DNA of 53,519 nt, taken from assembly GCA_021202465.1 (NCBI GenBank), contig JAJQCZ010000002.1, positions 13,324 to 66,842 of the forward strand. Reading direction: 5' to 3'. This DNA comes from Lachnospiraceae bacterium (GTDB taxonomy: Bacteria > Bacillota > Clostridia > Lachnospirales > Lachnospiraceae). A program made the translations under genes and the position numbers. Under the pieces are notes generated by a model. It was not told where the DNA came from and searched no databases. It saw only the letters and a program-made list of their open reading frames with translations. Positions 24,411 through 33,167 of the stretch are shown here, piece by piece; the stretch's first letter is position 1, and each line of letters starts with the position of its first letter.

Positions 24411-25355
24411 TTAGTTTTTAACTGTATCTTGTTTCACAGGCCCCACCTTGTTCCCACAATAAGGGCAAAAGACCAGTCCCTTTGATAATCCATTTGGAAG
24501 TTCCTGTAAGCAGTTAGGGCAAATCAAAGCTACATTTTTCGCACTTTCATTCTTTTCCAATGTATCAGCATTTGCTTCCATTCTGTTGCCCGCGTATCTG
24601 ATGTCCAGTGTATTCTCATTTCCGGATAAATGTTTCTTTCGTAAATAACTGTCCGTCGGCATCATAATACCTCCAAAGACAATACCTACATCCATCCTGA
24701 TATTCCGTTTTTCCAAATATAAAAGATCCCATAAAAATGTATCCATATCTCCCTGAGCATTAAATATATTCGCAAGGCAAACCATTCCCGGCTTTTCATA
24801 GTCATAAATCCTTATCCTGCTTTTGTTATCAAAATTATCCCGCATACTCAGTCCAACCAAGCTAAGGTTTCCCTTCAATACATTAAAGAACATCGGAAGA
24901 TTATATAGCCCTGTTTTATGTAGTATAGAATATAAAGCACTGTTTCTTTTCTTTGGGCATTGAAAGGAATATACGTAAATTTCTTTCCCCTTATACCCGA
25001 CTATCTTTCTTTTACGGAAAATCGCTTTTTCTTTATTTCCAAGGCGAAGAAAAATTGCTATTATAAGCATAAATGGAAAATAGATCGTTAATCCTGTAAG
25101 AGAGATAATAACGTCAAACGTTCTTTTAACCAGTCTATAGATAACACTGCAGCCATATCCAGATTCAGAAATTATTCCCTCAGTGAAATTATCTGACATC
25201 TCTGTGCTATAACCTACTTCTCTGTTAATATTCGCAAAATACCTTTTAGTATTTGGGATGAAGATAATCACACCAATCATACCAATCATTGTCGCAATCA
25301 ACAAACATGAAACGGTAACTAGTATAATGACAGCTAACAAGTGTACTCCGGTCAT
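24411..25355 (-). CDS. Sugar-transferase-like protein with altered active site and zinc ribbon
   Basis: 314 residues; ATG after GAGGAGG and an ATGA overlap with the upstream gene. An N-terminal helix (about 5-30) is followed by a region like bacterial (poly)prenyl sugar-phosphate transferases: KRTFDVIISLTGL, GNKEKAIFRKRKIVGYKG, NLPMFFNVLKGNLSLVG, YDYEKPGM. The family's catalytic Asp-Glu (TSLDELPQ) is replaced (KTGLYNLPM) and FRTM by FQCP. The C-terminus adds a zinc ribbon, CPNC...CPYC. It is therefore probably a non-catalytic homologue that binds the membrane or prenyl-phosphate. An intact family member for comparison is at 47717-49624. Confidence 0.72.
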   Translation of the reverse strand: MTGVHLLAVIILVTVSCLLIATMIGMIGVIIFIPNTKRYFANINREVGYSTEMSDNFTEGIISESGYGCSVIYRLVKRTFDVIISLTGLTIYFPFMLIIAIFLRLGNKEKAIFRKRKIVGYKGKEIYVYSFQCPKKRNSALYSILHKTGLYNLPMFFNVLKGNLSLVGLSMRDNFDNKSRIRIYDYEKPGMVCLANIFNAQGDMDTFLWDLLYLEKRNIRMDVGIVFGGIMMPTDSYLRKKHLSGNENTLDIRYAGNRMEANADTLEKNESAKNVALICPNCLQELPNGLSKGLVFCPYCGNKVGPVKQDTVKN

Positions 25356-25759
25356 GATATTACTTCCTCCTCATATACGCCAAATCTATAAGCTATCGTA
25401 AAAGTCGTCGTAACCAAAGAGAATGCCACACTCAGCCAAAATACAATAATGTTCCAATCATTATAATAATAAATCACTATAAAAATCAAACTGACTGCAA
25501 AAATACAAAAAAGAACCATAAAAACTATCCGTTCCAAAGAAGTATCTCGATTGCAGTCGCGTATCATACTAATTGTGATTACACACATGAAAATGGTATA
25601 GTAGATCAATTCAGGTACATCAATAACTTTCAGTTCTGTATGCAAATTTTTGGAACACATAATAATAATTAATCTAACAGCCATCGGAACCAACGGCATC
25701 AATATGTTAAGTATAAACCACTCTACCCTGTTCCATACTTTTCTCTCTTTCGCATTCAC
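25352..25759 (-). CDS. Small four-helix membrane protein
   Basis: 135 residues; GTG start (25757-25759) eight bases after GGAGG. Four hydrophobic segments (about 12-32, 47-65, 77-98 and 103-125) and short charged ends; no domain recognised. Its last bases overlap the sugar-transferase-like gene, so the two are translationally coupled and probably form a membrane complex. It is the first gene of the AT-rich cassette. Confidence 0.7.
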   Translation of the reverse strand: MNAKERKVWNRVEWFILNILMPLVPMAVRLIIIMCSKNLHTELKVIDVPELIYYTIFMCVITISMIRDCNRDTSLERIVFMVLFCIFAVSLIFIVIYYYNDWNIIVFWLSVAFSLVTTTFTIAYRFGVYEEEVIS

Positions 25760-25844
25760 TACCTCATCCTCCGAAAGTGAATTACCCGTCAGGATTTATC
25801 CTCCATTATTACTGTGAACCCTGCACAACAGCTACACTAATGCC

Positions 25845-26080
25845 TTAGATTATAACAAATCCAGTATCAGTATCAAACATTGATCCCTTGCATATTTCAA
25901 TTTCAGTGCCCTTGCCACAGGCCTTGACCTTTTTATACATGGAATACGCAACGGCGGTATCAATATAAGACATTCCCACCGAATTAAAATACACAAACTC
26001 AGAATCACATGTCCTGCCTAATTATCTTTCTTTGACAATCTCATGCAAATCAGAATCCTTCCGCATACATACGGCTAATT
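25845..26080 (-). pseudogene. C-terminal fragment of an ornithine-cyclodeaminase-family gene
   Basis: The minus-strand reading gives MRKDSDLHEIVKER, an in-frame TAA, then LGRTCDSEFVYFNSVGMSY, IDTAVAYSMYKK, KGTEI and KGSMFD, ending at TAA 25845-25847. The VGMSYID...AYSMYKK part matches the C-terminus of ornithine cyclodeaminase / tyramine-oxidase-B-like proteins. The N-terminal domain is missing and a stop interrupts the fragment, so it is a relic cut near 26085, where recombinase debris starts. Confidence 0.6.
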
Positions 26081-26109
26081 GTTTAATTTACTGGGGTACG
26101 ACCCCTATA
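26076..26109. repeat. Direct repeat A flanking a 240-bp segment
   Basis: Contains GGGGTACGACCCCTATA. With the second copy at 26351-26384 it forms an imperfect direct repeat (about 24 of 29 positions alike on the minus strand, TATAGGGGTC-TACCC-AG-AAAT). The core GGGGT-ACG-ACCCC is itself an inverted repeat. Confidence 0.5.
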
Positions 26110-26350
26110 CGACCTGACATTAAGCGAGTAAACTCGCACAGGTAACTAATCAACCATAACAGTATCCGCTGTCCGGACTGACGGTATCGTTCCTCTGGAA
26201 CACCGATACATTTTCACAAGAATAAACAGCGGCCTTGTTCAAGCGGCAAGGTAGCCCTGTTTGACTGTGCAAATGACCTTCAGCGAGCAAATTTCTACAG
26301 CTCAGAAATAATTGAAATAATCGCGATTAAAGTTCATAAAAACTTTGGAA
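26110..26350. other. Non-coding segment between the direct repeats
   Basis: No gene seen. It contains a CGAGT-TT-ACTCG hairpin near 26126-26137 and GTATC/CCGG-rich inverted stretches like IS ends (26170-26215). Probably a mobile-element remnant. Confidence 0.4.
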
Positions 26351-26384
26351 AGTTTATATTTATTTGCTAGGGTATGACCCCTAT
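26351..26384. repeat. Direct repeat B
   Basis: Contains AGGGTATGACCCCTATA, the partner of 26076-26109. It coincides with the point where the recombinase fragment stops. Confidence 0.5.
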
Positions 26385-26527
26385 ATGTATCCGTCTGTCA
26401 TCGCATACCCGGCATTGTCCCTGAACCGGATGTACTCCAGCACAGGCTCTACGGGTCTCCCTTCATCGTCTTCCAGATAGTACCGGGTTCTCTGAACCGG
26501 TGTAACCACTTCAACTACTTTCGTGAT
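26381..26527 (-). pseudogene. N-terminal fragment of a tyrosine recombinase
   Basis: 49 codons reading TKVVEVVTPVQRTRYYLED, then EPVLEYIRFRDNAGYA, ending MTDGYI-stop. This matches the N-terminal part of Tn554/XerD-like site-specific recombinases, which normally continue into a SAM-like core-binding domain after DNAGYA. The start codon appears to be ATC, where GGAG precedes it. The fragment is truncated and non-functional. Confidence 0.55.
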
Positions 26528-26823
26528 TGCTCATGCTCCTTTCAGTATTTTGGGCATGAGTAATCCTATCACCATTTACTCCTATTTCAACTCTTTTTTA
26601 GGCACCATCGTGCTATATCAACTACATCGACTACACTAATTTTTCACCACAAGTTTTCTTCATCTGTATTTACGATGTAAATCGCATGGATACAGTATAA
26701 AGGATTTATTTAGTCGGTGGTACTGACGGCCGGAATGCCAGTATCGTACCAACCGGAATTGCGGTATCCATCAGTCTGGATTAGCGGGACTGAAATGACC
26801 GGAATACTCACAGCTGAAATATA
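26528..26823. other. Intergenic stretch with repeated CCGGAAT / GGTATC motifs
   Basis: No gene. 26725-26815 holds repeated short motifs (GGCCGGAATGCCAG, ACCGGAATTGCGG, GACCGGAATA) resembling the multiple terminal repeats of IS21-like elements. Probably an old IS end. Confidence 0.4.
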
Positions 26824-27837
26824 TTATTTATATTTCCATTCTCGCTCATTTATTTTATTGAAGAATTCTGTGTGATCTCCAAACGGATCATCTTCACACG
26901 TCATTTCATACAGAAAATACAACATATTTTTTAAGAACTCCTCCACTTCTCGATCGCATTCTTTCAATTCTTCTAATAAGTCAAGATTTCTCTTATTATT
27001 CTCATATTCATGTATCAGTCTATTTATTTCTATTTCTAAATCGCATAATGATTTCCCACTTTTCGTAAACCCTCTTTCTTTTCTCACATCATTTTTACAA
27101 TACTTCTTCACAATTGTCTGATCCAAAATTCCTAGTTTCAAAGCAGAATTATAAGCTTCACTGAATTGTTTTTTTATATTAACTAATAGCGAATCGCATA
27201 CTGATTCACATTTTTCCAAAGTTGTATTCGTAGATTTGTTAATTCTTTTTAACAGTTCTATAGATGTTTCAATATCAACTCCACTCCCGGATATTATTGC
27301 TTTATTTATTTTATCTATACTATCATTAATATGTTCTAATTGGTCAGCCATATACAGCATAATGCTCTGACGAATGCTACGCGGACATTCTTTCGAGTTC
27401 ACATCCATATATTCGTCTAAAAACACCTTTATTGTTACTGACTCTTGTTCCTGAATATCAATAACCCTATCTGCGATTTGCTCAAGCGGATTGCACCAGT
27501 AGCACCTGTTAGCAACATTATCTACAACAAACAGCAATGTTACATCATTTTGTTGTCGCCAATAATTTATCGTTGTTATCTTAATTTGAATCGAAAAATA
27601 TCCTGATTTTTTCACCTTACTATCGACTTTACTTTTACCTTTACACTGAATATTAAAAAACAGACCTAACGGCTTTTCATTTTCCGTCAATTCAGCCCTC
27701 ATATCTATTCCAAAATCTATACCACCTTCAATTTCATTGACTGAGGCAAAATTAGAAACAACTGTTTTTAAAAAACTCGCTGCTCTATTTCCTATCTGTT
27801 GCTTCTCACTATATGTCGGCTGCAACTGATTATCCAT
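26824..27837 (-). CDS. DUF4365-like nuclease-fold protein
   Basis: 337 residues from ATG 27835-27837, nine bases after AAGGAG; an earlier in-frame ATG lacks a site. The N-terminal ~170 residues match the DUF4365 type of PD-(D/E)XK fold: IGNRAASFL, IEGGIDFGIDMRAEL, GLFFNIQCKGKSK (D...QxK), then NYWRQQNDVTLLFVVD. The C-terminal half is helical and coiled-coil-rich (INKAIISG, KRINKSTNTTLEKC, EYENNKRNLDLLEELKE). DUF4365 domains are common in anti-phage and conflict genes, often fused to effectors. It lies 105 nt after the PD-(D/E)XK gene at 27943, probably in one transcript. Confidence 0.75.
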   Translation of the reverse strand: MDNQLQPTYSEKQQIGNRAASFLKTVVSNFASVNEIEGGIDFGIDMRAELTENEKPLGLFFNIQCKGKSKVDSKVKKSGYFSIQIKITTINYWRQQNDVTLLFVVDNVANRCYWCNPLEQIADRVIDIQEQESVTIKVFLDEYMDVNSKECPRSIRQSIMLYMADQLEHINDSIDKINKAIISGSGVDIETSIELLKRINKSTNTTLEKCESVCDSLLVNIKKQFSEAYNSALKLGILDQTIVKKYCKNDVRKERGFTKSGKSLCDLEIEINRLIHEYENNKRNLDLLEELKECDREVEEFLKNMLYFLYEMTCEDDPFGDHTEFFNKINEREWKYK

Positions 27838-27942
27838 GATATTCATCTCCTTGTGTAATAAAGATATTGTCATTCAATATAGTCTATAAACTTATTCTTC
27901 TTATAGTATAAATGCGGCACGCCTCGTAGCTCTTTTAAAAAG

Positions 27943-29373
27943 TTAACAAGCCATCGATTGTACTGCTAATAGCTCAGTAGATGCTTGCTGATTTTTTTCA
28001 TTAGCATCAATAATAATAAGTTCAGGACACCTTTTCCCTGCTTTTATGTTTTCTTCATGCTTTTTAGTTATCCTATCACGGCGCACCGGATTTCCCACAT
28101 CAATAAATACATAAAATAAATTATCAGTACATTCTGCCTTTCCATACTCCTCAATCTGTACTTCATATCCGTGCAAATACTGTTCATTAGATGAAAGTTT
28201 AATTTCACATATGGATTTATCATTACCACGACTTATTTTGATATCGACCGGCCCTCTTCCAAGATTGGATTCAAAATTTAAGTCAAGATTATTTACCTTA
28301 ACGAAATAAACAGCTGATAAATGAAACAATCTCTGAACAAGTTTTTCGCCATTCCTTTTGGACGCCCTTTGAATATTATCCCATCCCCTGTTATTCTCAA
28401 CCCAGTTTTTAAAAATATCGCAAACCTGAAGCATTGCTTCCCTACTTGTAATTTCCGGCTGATTATCACTGTGCTGCAGGAACCCGAAGCCCATCTTCTT
28501 TCTTAAGTCTCTGAATACATATTCAGCTAGGTAATTTTGGTCTGCTTCCCAATCACAATCCTTCTCATGAGAGTCACGGTAACTCTCAATAATTCTCTGG
28601 CATCTTATCGGGTTCTCGAAAATATGCTCTCTTATATACGCTTTTTTCTGACTTGTAGAATATTTTCTCCATTCTTCACCTACCAACTCGTTAATTTCTT
28701 TACGAATGACTTCATTCTCTCTTACAACTCGATCAATGTCATCCCAACATCTTGCTATAGGTAGCTCATGTAAAATCTCTTTTGGGAGAAACAATAAATC
28801 GCATCCCTTATAGCTATTGAATACAATACCATCTTTGAATTGTTCATCCGGGAAATTTTCTGGTGTTATACTTGCCTCTTGATTTATTCTTCTTGTATAA
28901 TCGTATATGTTCTTTTTAATAATAGTTGCAAACATATCACTAAGGCGGTCAGGTCCAACATTATCTTCAAATAAACCAACAAGATGAAATATCTCTGGAT
29001 TCTTCGTTCCTGCTTTTATAATCTTAAATGCGTCTGAGATTACAGCGTTTGAAAGAATCGGTCCAAAAGCAGCTCCATGCTGCGTTGTAGAAAAGCCAAG
29101 ATTAATACCATTAACCTCTGAAAACGAGAATTTCTTTATAGCACTTTTATAGAATTTATCGTTTTCATCTGCTGACTCTGCAGCATCTAGCAACACTGCT
29201 ATTTGATTAAAATATTCATTAATCTTATCATAAGTACCAATAAACTCGGGAGTAGTCGCATCCTTCAGTCTTGTAACGTTAATAAAATAGTTACTATCAG
29301 TATCCATTACGGCGTCAAACACACCCATAGCTTCTAAATCAAGTTCAAAATATTCAGAAATAAATACCGCCAT
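27943..29373 (-). CDS. Uncharacterised protein with C-terminal PD-(D/E)XK nuclease domain
   Basis: 476 residues. Residues 1-330 are mixed alpha/beta and not recognised; GFSTTQHGAAFGPILSNAV is a distinctive segment. The C-terminal ~110 residues have GRGPVDIKI, CEIKLSSNEQY and YEVQIEEYGKAE, a PD-(D/E)XK core (D...E-x-K with a downstream Q/E) as in restriction-like nucleases. The start ATG has only a weak GGATGGG upstream. It probably forms a two-gene conflict module with the DUF4365-like gene that follows. AT-rich and bordered on both sides by IS debris, which fits horizontal transfer. Confidence 0.7.
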   Translation of the reverse strand: MAVFISEYFELDLEAMGVFDAVMDTDSNYFINVTRLKDATTPEFIGTYDKINEYFNQIAVLLDAAESADENDKFYKSAIKKFSFSEVNGINLGFSTTQHGAAFGPILSNAVISDAFKIIKAGTKNPEIFHLVGLFEDNVGPDRLSDMFATIIKKNIYDYTRRINQEASITPENFPDEQFKDGIVFNSYKGCDLLFLPKEILHELPIARCWDDIDRVVRENEVIRKEINELVGEEWRKYSTSQKKAYIREHIFENPIRCQRIIESYRDSHEKDCDWEADQNYLAEYVFRDLRKKMGFGFLQHSDNQPEITSREAMLQVCDIFKNWVENNRGWDNIQRASKRNGEKLVQRLFHLSAVYFVKVNNLDLNFESNLGRGPVDIKISRGNDKSICEIKLSSNEQYLHGYEVQIEEYGKAECTDNLFYVFIDVGNPVRRDRITKKHEENIKAGKRCPELIIIDANEKNQQASTELLAVQSMAC

Positions 29374-29597
29374 TTAATATGCCCATCCAATCATTCATAT
29401 AATTTCCGTGGTTTGACATTAATTATTCTTTTTTCTGTAAATACCTCTCGTTCACGACACACTGCACGGCCAAATAAGGCCACCCTGCCGCTGATTTAAA
29501 GCCACTTTGCCGCTTGGCAGGGCCACCCGAAAAACATCTCGTTATAATGGTGATTAGCACACATTTGTGTGACTATCATCATTGGAGGTCGATAATT

Positions 29598-29780
29598 ATG
29601 ATTAATTATCGAGAAATTCTGAGGCTTCACAGGTTCAACTACTCACAACGAGCTATTGCATCCAGTGTACATAGTTCCCACGACAAGATTGGCGAGGTAA
29701 TCCATCTTGCCGCGGCTCTAGTGGATATTCCGTTGCGGCGGAGCCGCCAGTCCGGTGTGGCAGGAGCCACCTGTCCGGAC
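29598..29780 (+). pseudogene. istA: istA 5' fragment
   Basis: ATG after GGAGG. MINYREILRLHRFNYSQRAI followed by ASSVHSSHDKIGEVIHLAAAL is the start of an IS21 transposase (helix-turn-helix region). After about 45 residues it joins unrelated sequence (VDIPLRR onward) and stops. The DDE domain is absent. Confidence 0.65.
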
Positions 29781-29805
29781 TAACAGAGCCACCTTTGTTA
29801 ACGAG

Positions 29806-30566
29806 TTACTTTACCTGCGTCGGATCCATCCCATAGACTTCCCGCATGGAGAGATCTTTGGACGGGTCAATGCTTTCAATGTCAATCTTGTAGGAGTCGT
29901 ATGATATACGGTCCATGATCGCATCAGCGAAGGTGCTTTCACCGCCACAGATCTGCTGGTACAATTCGGACTCCCTGAACTGGGAACAAAAAATCGTGGC
30001 GGAATGCTTACGTCTCTTGTGGATCAGTTCAAAGAAATCACGAGCCTCTGACTCTGTGAACTTCAGGAGGAGCCATTCATCAATGATGAGAAGAACCGTG
30101 TTGGTATATTTCTTCAGATCAGTGATAAAGGTGCCGTCCGCCCTTGCTGCCTGCAGCTCCAGCAGCAAATCAGGCTACCGGATATATCTGACAGTGTAAT
30201 ACTGTTTGCAGGCCTCCATCCAGAAAGCACAGGCTATGTAGGTTTTACCGCTACCGATGGCTCTGATAATGAAGATGTTCCGATATTCTGCGATGTATTC
30301 ACAGGTGGCGAGCCGGTTGATCAGATCCCGATTCAGTTTCCTGCCGGAAGTGTAATCAATACCTGCGATACTGGCTCCCTGCTGTTCAGACTCAGCCTTG
30401 CGGATCAACCTCTTAAGACGGTTATTTTTCCTGCTGATATATTCGACATCCACAAGCATGCCGAAACGGTCTTCAAAAGGGGCATCCTTCATTGTGACGT
30501 CATCTTTCTAAATACGGAATGCATCGGCTATTGCAGTAAGGCGCATTTCAATAAGTTTATCAGTTG
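29806..30566 (-). pseudogene. istB: istB with two in-frame TAG codons
   Basis: The IS21 helper ATPase is recognised along the whole frame: KLIEMRLTAIADAFRI, then TAG (30508-30510), EDRFGMLVDVEYISRKNNRL, IAGIDYTSGRKLNRD, the Walker A region IIRAIGSGKTY (Gly changed to Arg against the usual GATGSGKT), VRYIR then TAG (30175-30177), PDLLLELQAARADG, LLIIDEWLL, and DRISYDSYKID. Both TAGs replace residues that are normally sense (Gln and Leu). The start codon is lost at the junction with rfbC. Non-functional. Confidence 0.8.
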
Positions 30567-31175
30567 TCAAACAAACTCAACCGTCTTCCTCATCCCCAGC
30601 CACCTCTGGTCCTTATCGCTCAGCTTCAAACCACATCCATCCAGGCTATACCCTTCGGCGGATGCCGTCCCTTTATACTCTCCTACAACTCCCGGCCACT
30701 GAATCCCAATGTCCGGATCATTCCAGGCCATCCCGCCTTCATCGTTGGCATGGTAGAAATCATCACACTTATAGCAAAACTCCGCCGTGTCCGACAGCAC
30801 AAGGAACCCATGCGCAAAGCCTCTCGGGATGAGAAACTGCTTCTTATTCTCTTCCGTCAGTTCGATGCCAAACCACTTCCCATAGCTTTCACTGCCGGGA
30901 CGAAGGTCCACTGCCACATCGAATACAGCGCCCTTAATCACACGCACCAGCTTACACTGGGGAAAGTTTTTCTGGAAATGCAGACCCCGAAGAACGCCTT
31001 TCACAGACATCGACTGATTATCCTGGACAAAATGTATGTCCAATCCGGCTTCTTCCATATCCCGCTGGCTGTACGTCTCCATAAAATATCCCCGGTTGTC
31101 GCCATGCACTGCCGGCTCTATGATACACAGCCCCTTGATACCTGCCACGTCTTTTTCAACCTTTATCTGTCCCAT
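30567..31175 (-). CDS. rfbC: dTDP-4-dehydrorhamnose 3,5-epimerase
   Basis: 202 residues; ATG 31173-31175 overlaps the rfbD stop in TGATG. A cupin-fold RmlC: CIIEPAVHGDNRGYF, the LRGLHFQ catalytic-His segment, AVFDVAVDLR, GFAHGFLVLSD, and Tyr/Asp in FCYKCDDFY. Third enzyme of dTDP-L-rhamnose synthesis in the cytoplasm. Last intact gene of the capsule operon; its stop codon abuts the istB remnant, yet the C-terminus (RKTVEFV) looks complete. Confidence 0.93.
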   Translation of the reverse strand: MGQIKVEKDVAGIKGLCIIEPAVHGDNRGYFMETYSQRDMEEAGLDIHFVQDNQSMSVKGVLRGLHFQKNFPQCKLVRVIKGAVFDVAVDLRPGSESYGKWFGIELTEENKKQFLIPRGFAHGFLVLSDTAEFCYKCDDFYHANDEGGMAWNDPDIGIQWPGVVGEYKGTASAEGYSLDGCGLKLSDKDQRWLGMRKTVEFV

Positions 31176-32089
31176 CAGTAATCTATCTCCTTCAGATATC
31201 TGCTCACCGCATCCTGCCATGTCGGCAGTGGTTTGAACCCGTTCTCTACAAGCTTACTCTTATCCAGGCGGCTGTTAAACGGTCTTGCCGCCTTGCTCAG
31301 CCCATACTCCTCGGTCGTCACAGGGAGCACTGCTGTCTCGTATCCAGCCTGTCTGTAAATCTCTTTCGTGAAATCATACCAGCTGATGTAGCCGCCCTCA
31401 TTGGTCGCATGGTAATAACCATATTTCTCAGTTTCTGCCATATCTACCAGAAGACGCGCCAGATCATATGTATACGTCGGCGTGCCAATCTGGTCATTCA
31501 CCACACGCACCGTATTGTGAGTCTTTCCCACATTTAACATTGTCTTGATGAAATTCTTCCCATTCAGGCCAAATACCCAGGCAATCCGGACGATAAAATA
31601 CTTATCCAGGATAGAAGAGACAGCCAGTTCTCCTTCCAGCTTCGTTTGACCATAAACATTCAGTGGCTTATAATCCTTACAATCCGGCTGCCAAGGTTCC
31701 GTGCCCTGCCCATCAAACACATAATCTGTGCTGATATAAATCATCTTACAGTTTAGCTGCCTGCAGCATTCCGCGATATTCCGCGTGCCTCCGGCATTGA
31801 CCGCTCGAACAAACTCTACCTTATCATCATCCTCTGCCATATCTACAGCCGTCCATGCCGCACAGTGAATGACAACATCCGGAGCCAGATCTGTGATCGT
31901 TCTGGCGACCATGTCTGCGTTCGTAATATCCAAAGACACATACGGAGCTGTCGTTACTGCCGAAGCATCAGAAACGCCCGAATAGCTTTCGGCCACGTCG
32001 GAACCAATCCCCTCATATCCCCTCTTATACAATTCATTCATCACGTCGTGTCCCAACTGACCGCCGACACCTGTTACAAATACCCTCAT
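31175..32089 (-). CDS. rfbD: dTDP-4-dehydrorhamnose reductase
   Basis: 304 residues with RmlD features: GVGGQLGHDV for NAD(P)H, VIHCAAWTAVDMAE, STDYVFDGQG, YGQTKLEGE (Tyr/Lys pair), and RIAWVFGLNGKNF. It reduces the 4-keto sugar to dTDP-L-rhamnose. The 1-nt overlap with rfbC and a 15-nt gap after rfbB indicate one transcript. Confidence 0.94.
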   Translation of the reverse strand: MRVFVTGVGGQLGHDVMNELYKRGYEGIGSDVAESYSGVSDASAVTTAPYVSLDITNADMVARTITDLAPDVVIHCAAWTAVDMAEDDDKVEFVRAVNAGGTRNIAECCRQLNCKMIYISTDYVFDGQGTEPWQPDCKDYKPLNVYGQTKLEGELAVSSILDKYFIVRIAWVFGLNGKNFIKTMLNVGKTHNTVRVVNDQIGTPTYTYDLARLLVDMAETEKYGYYHATNEGGYISWYDFTKEIYRQAGYETAVLPVTTEEYGLSKAARPFNSRLDKSKLVENGFKPLPTWQDAVSRYLKEIDY

Positions 32090-32104
32090 ATCTTCTCCTC
32101 CTGA

Positions 32105-33133
32105 TCACGCCTGGCCACGATGACCATACATCTTCTCGTAATAATTCTGATATTCCCCGCTGATGATATTCTCCCACCACTCGCGGTTATCGAGATACCA
32201 CTGGATTGTCTTTTTGATACCATCTTCAAACTTCGTCTCTGGCAGCCATCCCAATTCATTGTGGATTTTTGTCGGGTCAATCGCATAGCGCATATCGTGT
32301 CCCTTGCGGTCGGTAACATGCGTGATCAGACTCTCTGGCTTGCCAAGCTCACGGCAGATGATCTTTACAATGTCAATATTCTTCATCTCATTGTGACCGC
32401 CGACGTTGTAAACTTCGCCAACTTTGCCCTTATGGATAATCAGATCAATCGCACGACAGTGGTCTTCGACATAAAGCCAATCACGAACGTTGAGACCTTC
32501 ACCGTATACCGGCAGGGGTTTGTCATTCAGAGCATTGGCAATCATCAGCGGTATCAGTTTTTCCGGGAAGTGATACGGACCATAATTATTAGAGCGTCTG
32601 GATATCGTCACCGGCAAACCATATGTCCTATGGTATGCCAGGACCAGAAGATCGGCTGATGCTTTCGAAGATGAATGCGGACTGCTGGTGTGAATCGGAG
32701 TCTCCTCGGTAAAAAATAAATCCGGGCGGTCTAACGGCAAATCCCCATAGACTTCATCTGTGGACACCTGGTGATAGCGAGTGATGCCATACTTCCGACA
32801 GGCATCCATCAGCACAGAGGTTCCGATAATATTGGTCTGTAAAAATATCCCCGGATCTTCTATCGAGCGGTCAACATGACTTTCCGCCGCGAAATTAACC
32901 ACGATATCCGGGTTCTCCTCTTCAAAAAGCTTATAAACCGCCTCCCGGTCGCAGATGTCTGCTTTCACGAACCGGAAATTCGGCTTGTCCATCACAGAGG
33001 CAAGAGTTGACAAGTTACCCGCATATGTCAGCTTGTCCAGGCAGATAATCCGGTAATCGGGATATGTATCCAGCATGTGGAAAATAAAGTTAGAGCCTAT
33101 GAATCCGGCGCCGCCGGTTACAATGATTGTCAT
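32105..33133 (-). CDS. rfbB: dTDP-glucose 4,6-dehydratase
   Basis: 342 residues from ATG 33131-33133 (MTIIVTGG) after GAGAGGAAA; upstream in-frame ATGs lack a site. GGAGFIGSNF for NAD, FAAESHVDRSI, the STDEVYGDL motif with the catalytic Asp-Glu pair, and YHRTYGLP then SRRSNNYGPY. Catalyses the second step of dTDP-rhamnose synthesis. About 34 nt after rfbA. Confidence 0.94.
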   Translation of the reverse strand: MTIIVTGGAGFIGSNFIFHMLDTYPDYRIICLDKLTYAGNLSTLASVMDKPNFRFVKADICDREAVYKLFEEENPDIVVNFAAESHVDRSIEDPGIFLQTNIIGTSVLMDACRKYGITRYHQVSTDEVYGDLPLDRPDLFFTEETPIHTSSPHSSSKASADLLVLAYHRTYGLPVTISRRSNNYGPYHFPEKLIPLMIANALNDKPLPVYGEGLNVRDWLYVEDHCRAIDLIIHKGKVGEVYNVGGHNEMKNIDIVKIICRELGKPESLITHVTDRKGHDMRYAIDPTKIHNELGWLPETKFEDGIKKTIQWYLDNREWWENIISGEYQNYYEKMYGHRGQA

Positions 33134-33167
33134 TTTGCATTTCCTCTCTGTATAAAATCTGTATGCA

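Larger units (their letters stand above)
29460..30566. mobile_element. Rearranged IS21-family remnant
   Basis: Contains an istA 5' fragment on the plus strand (29598-29780) and a degraded istB on the minus strand (29806-30566). Both are bordered by GGCCACC/GGTGGC-rich repeats (29480-29530 and 29735-29800) that look like IS21 terminal repeats. Most of istA is missing and the two ends face each other, so the element is dead and rearranged. It separates the capsule operon from the nuclease genes. Confidence 0.7.
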
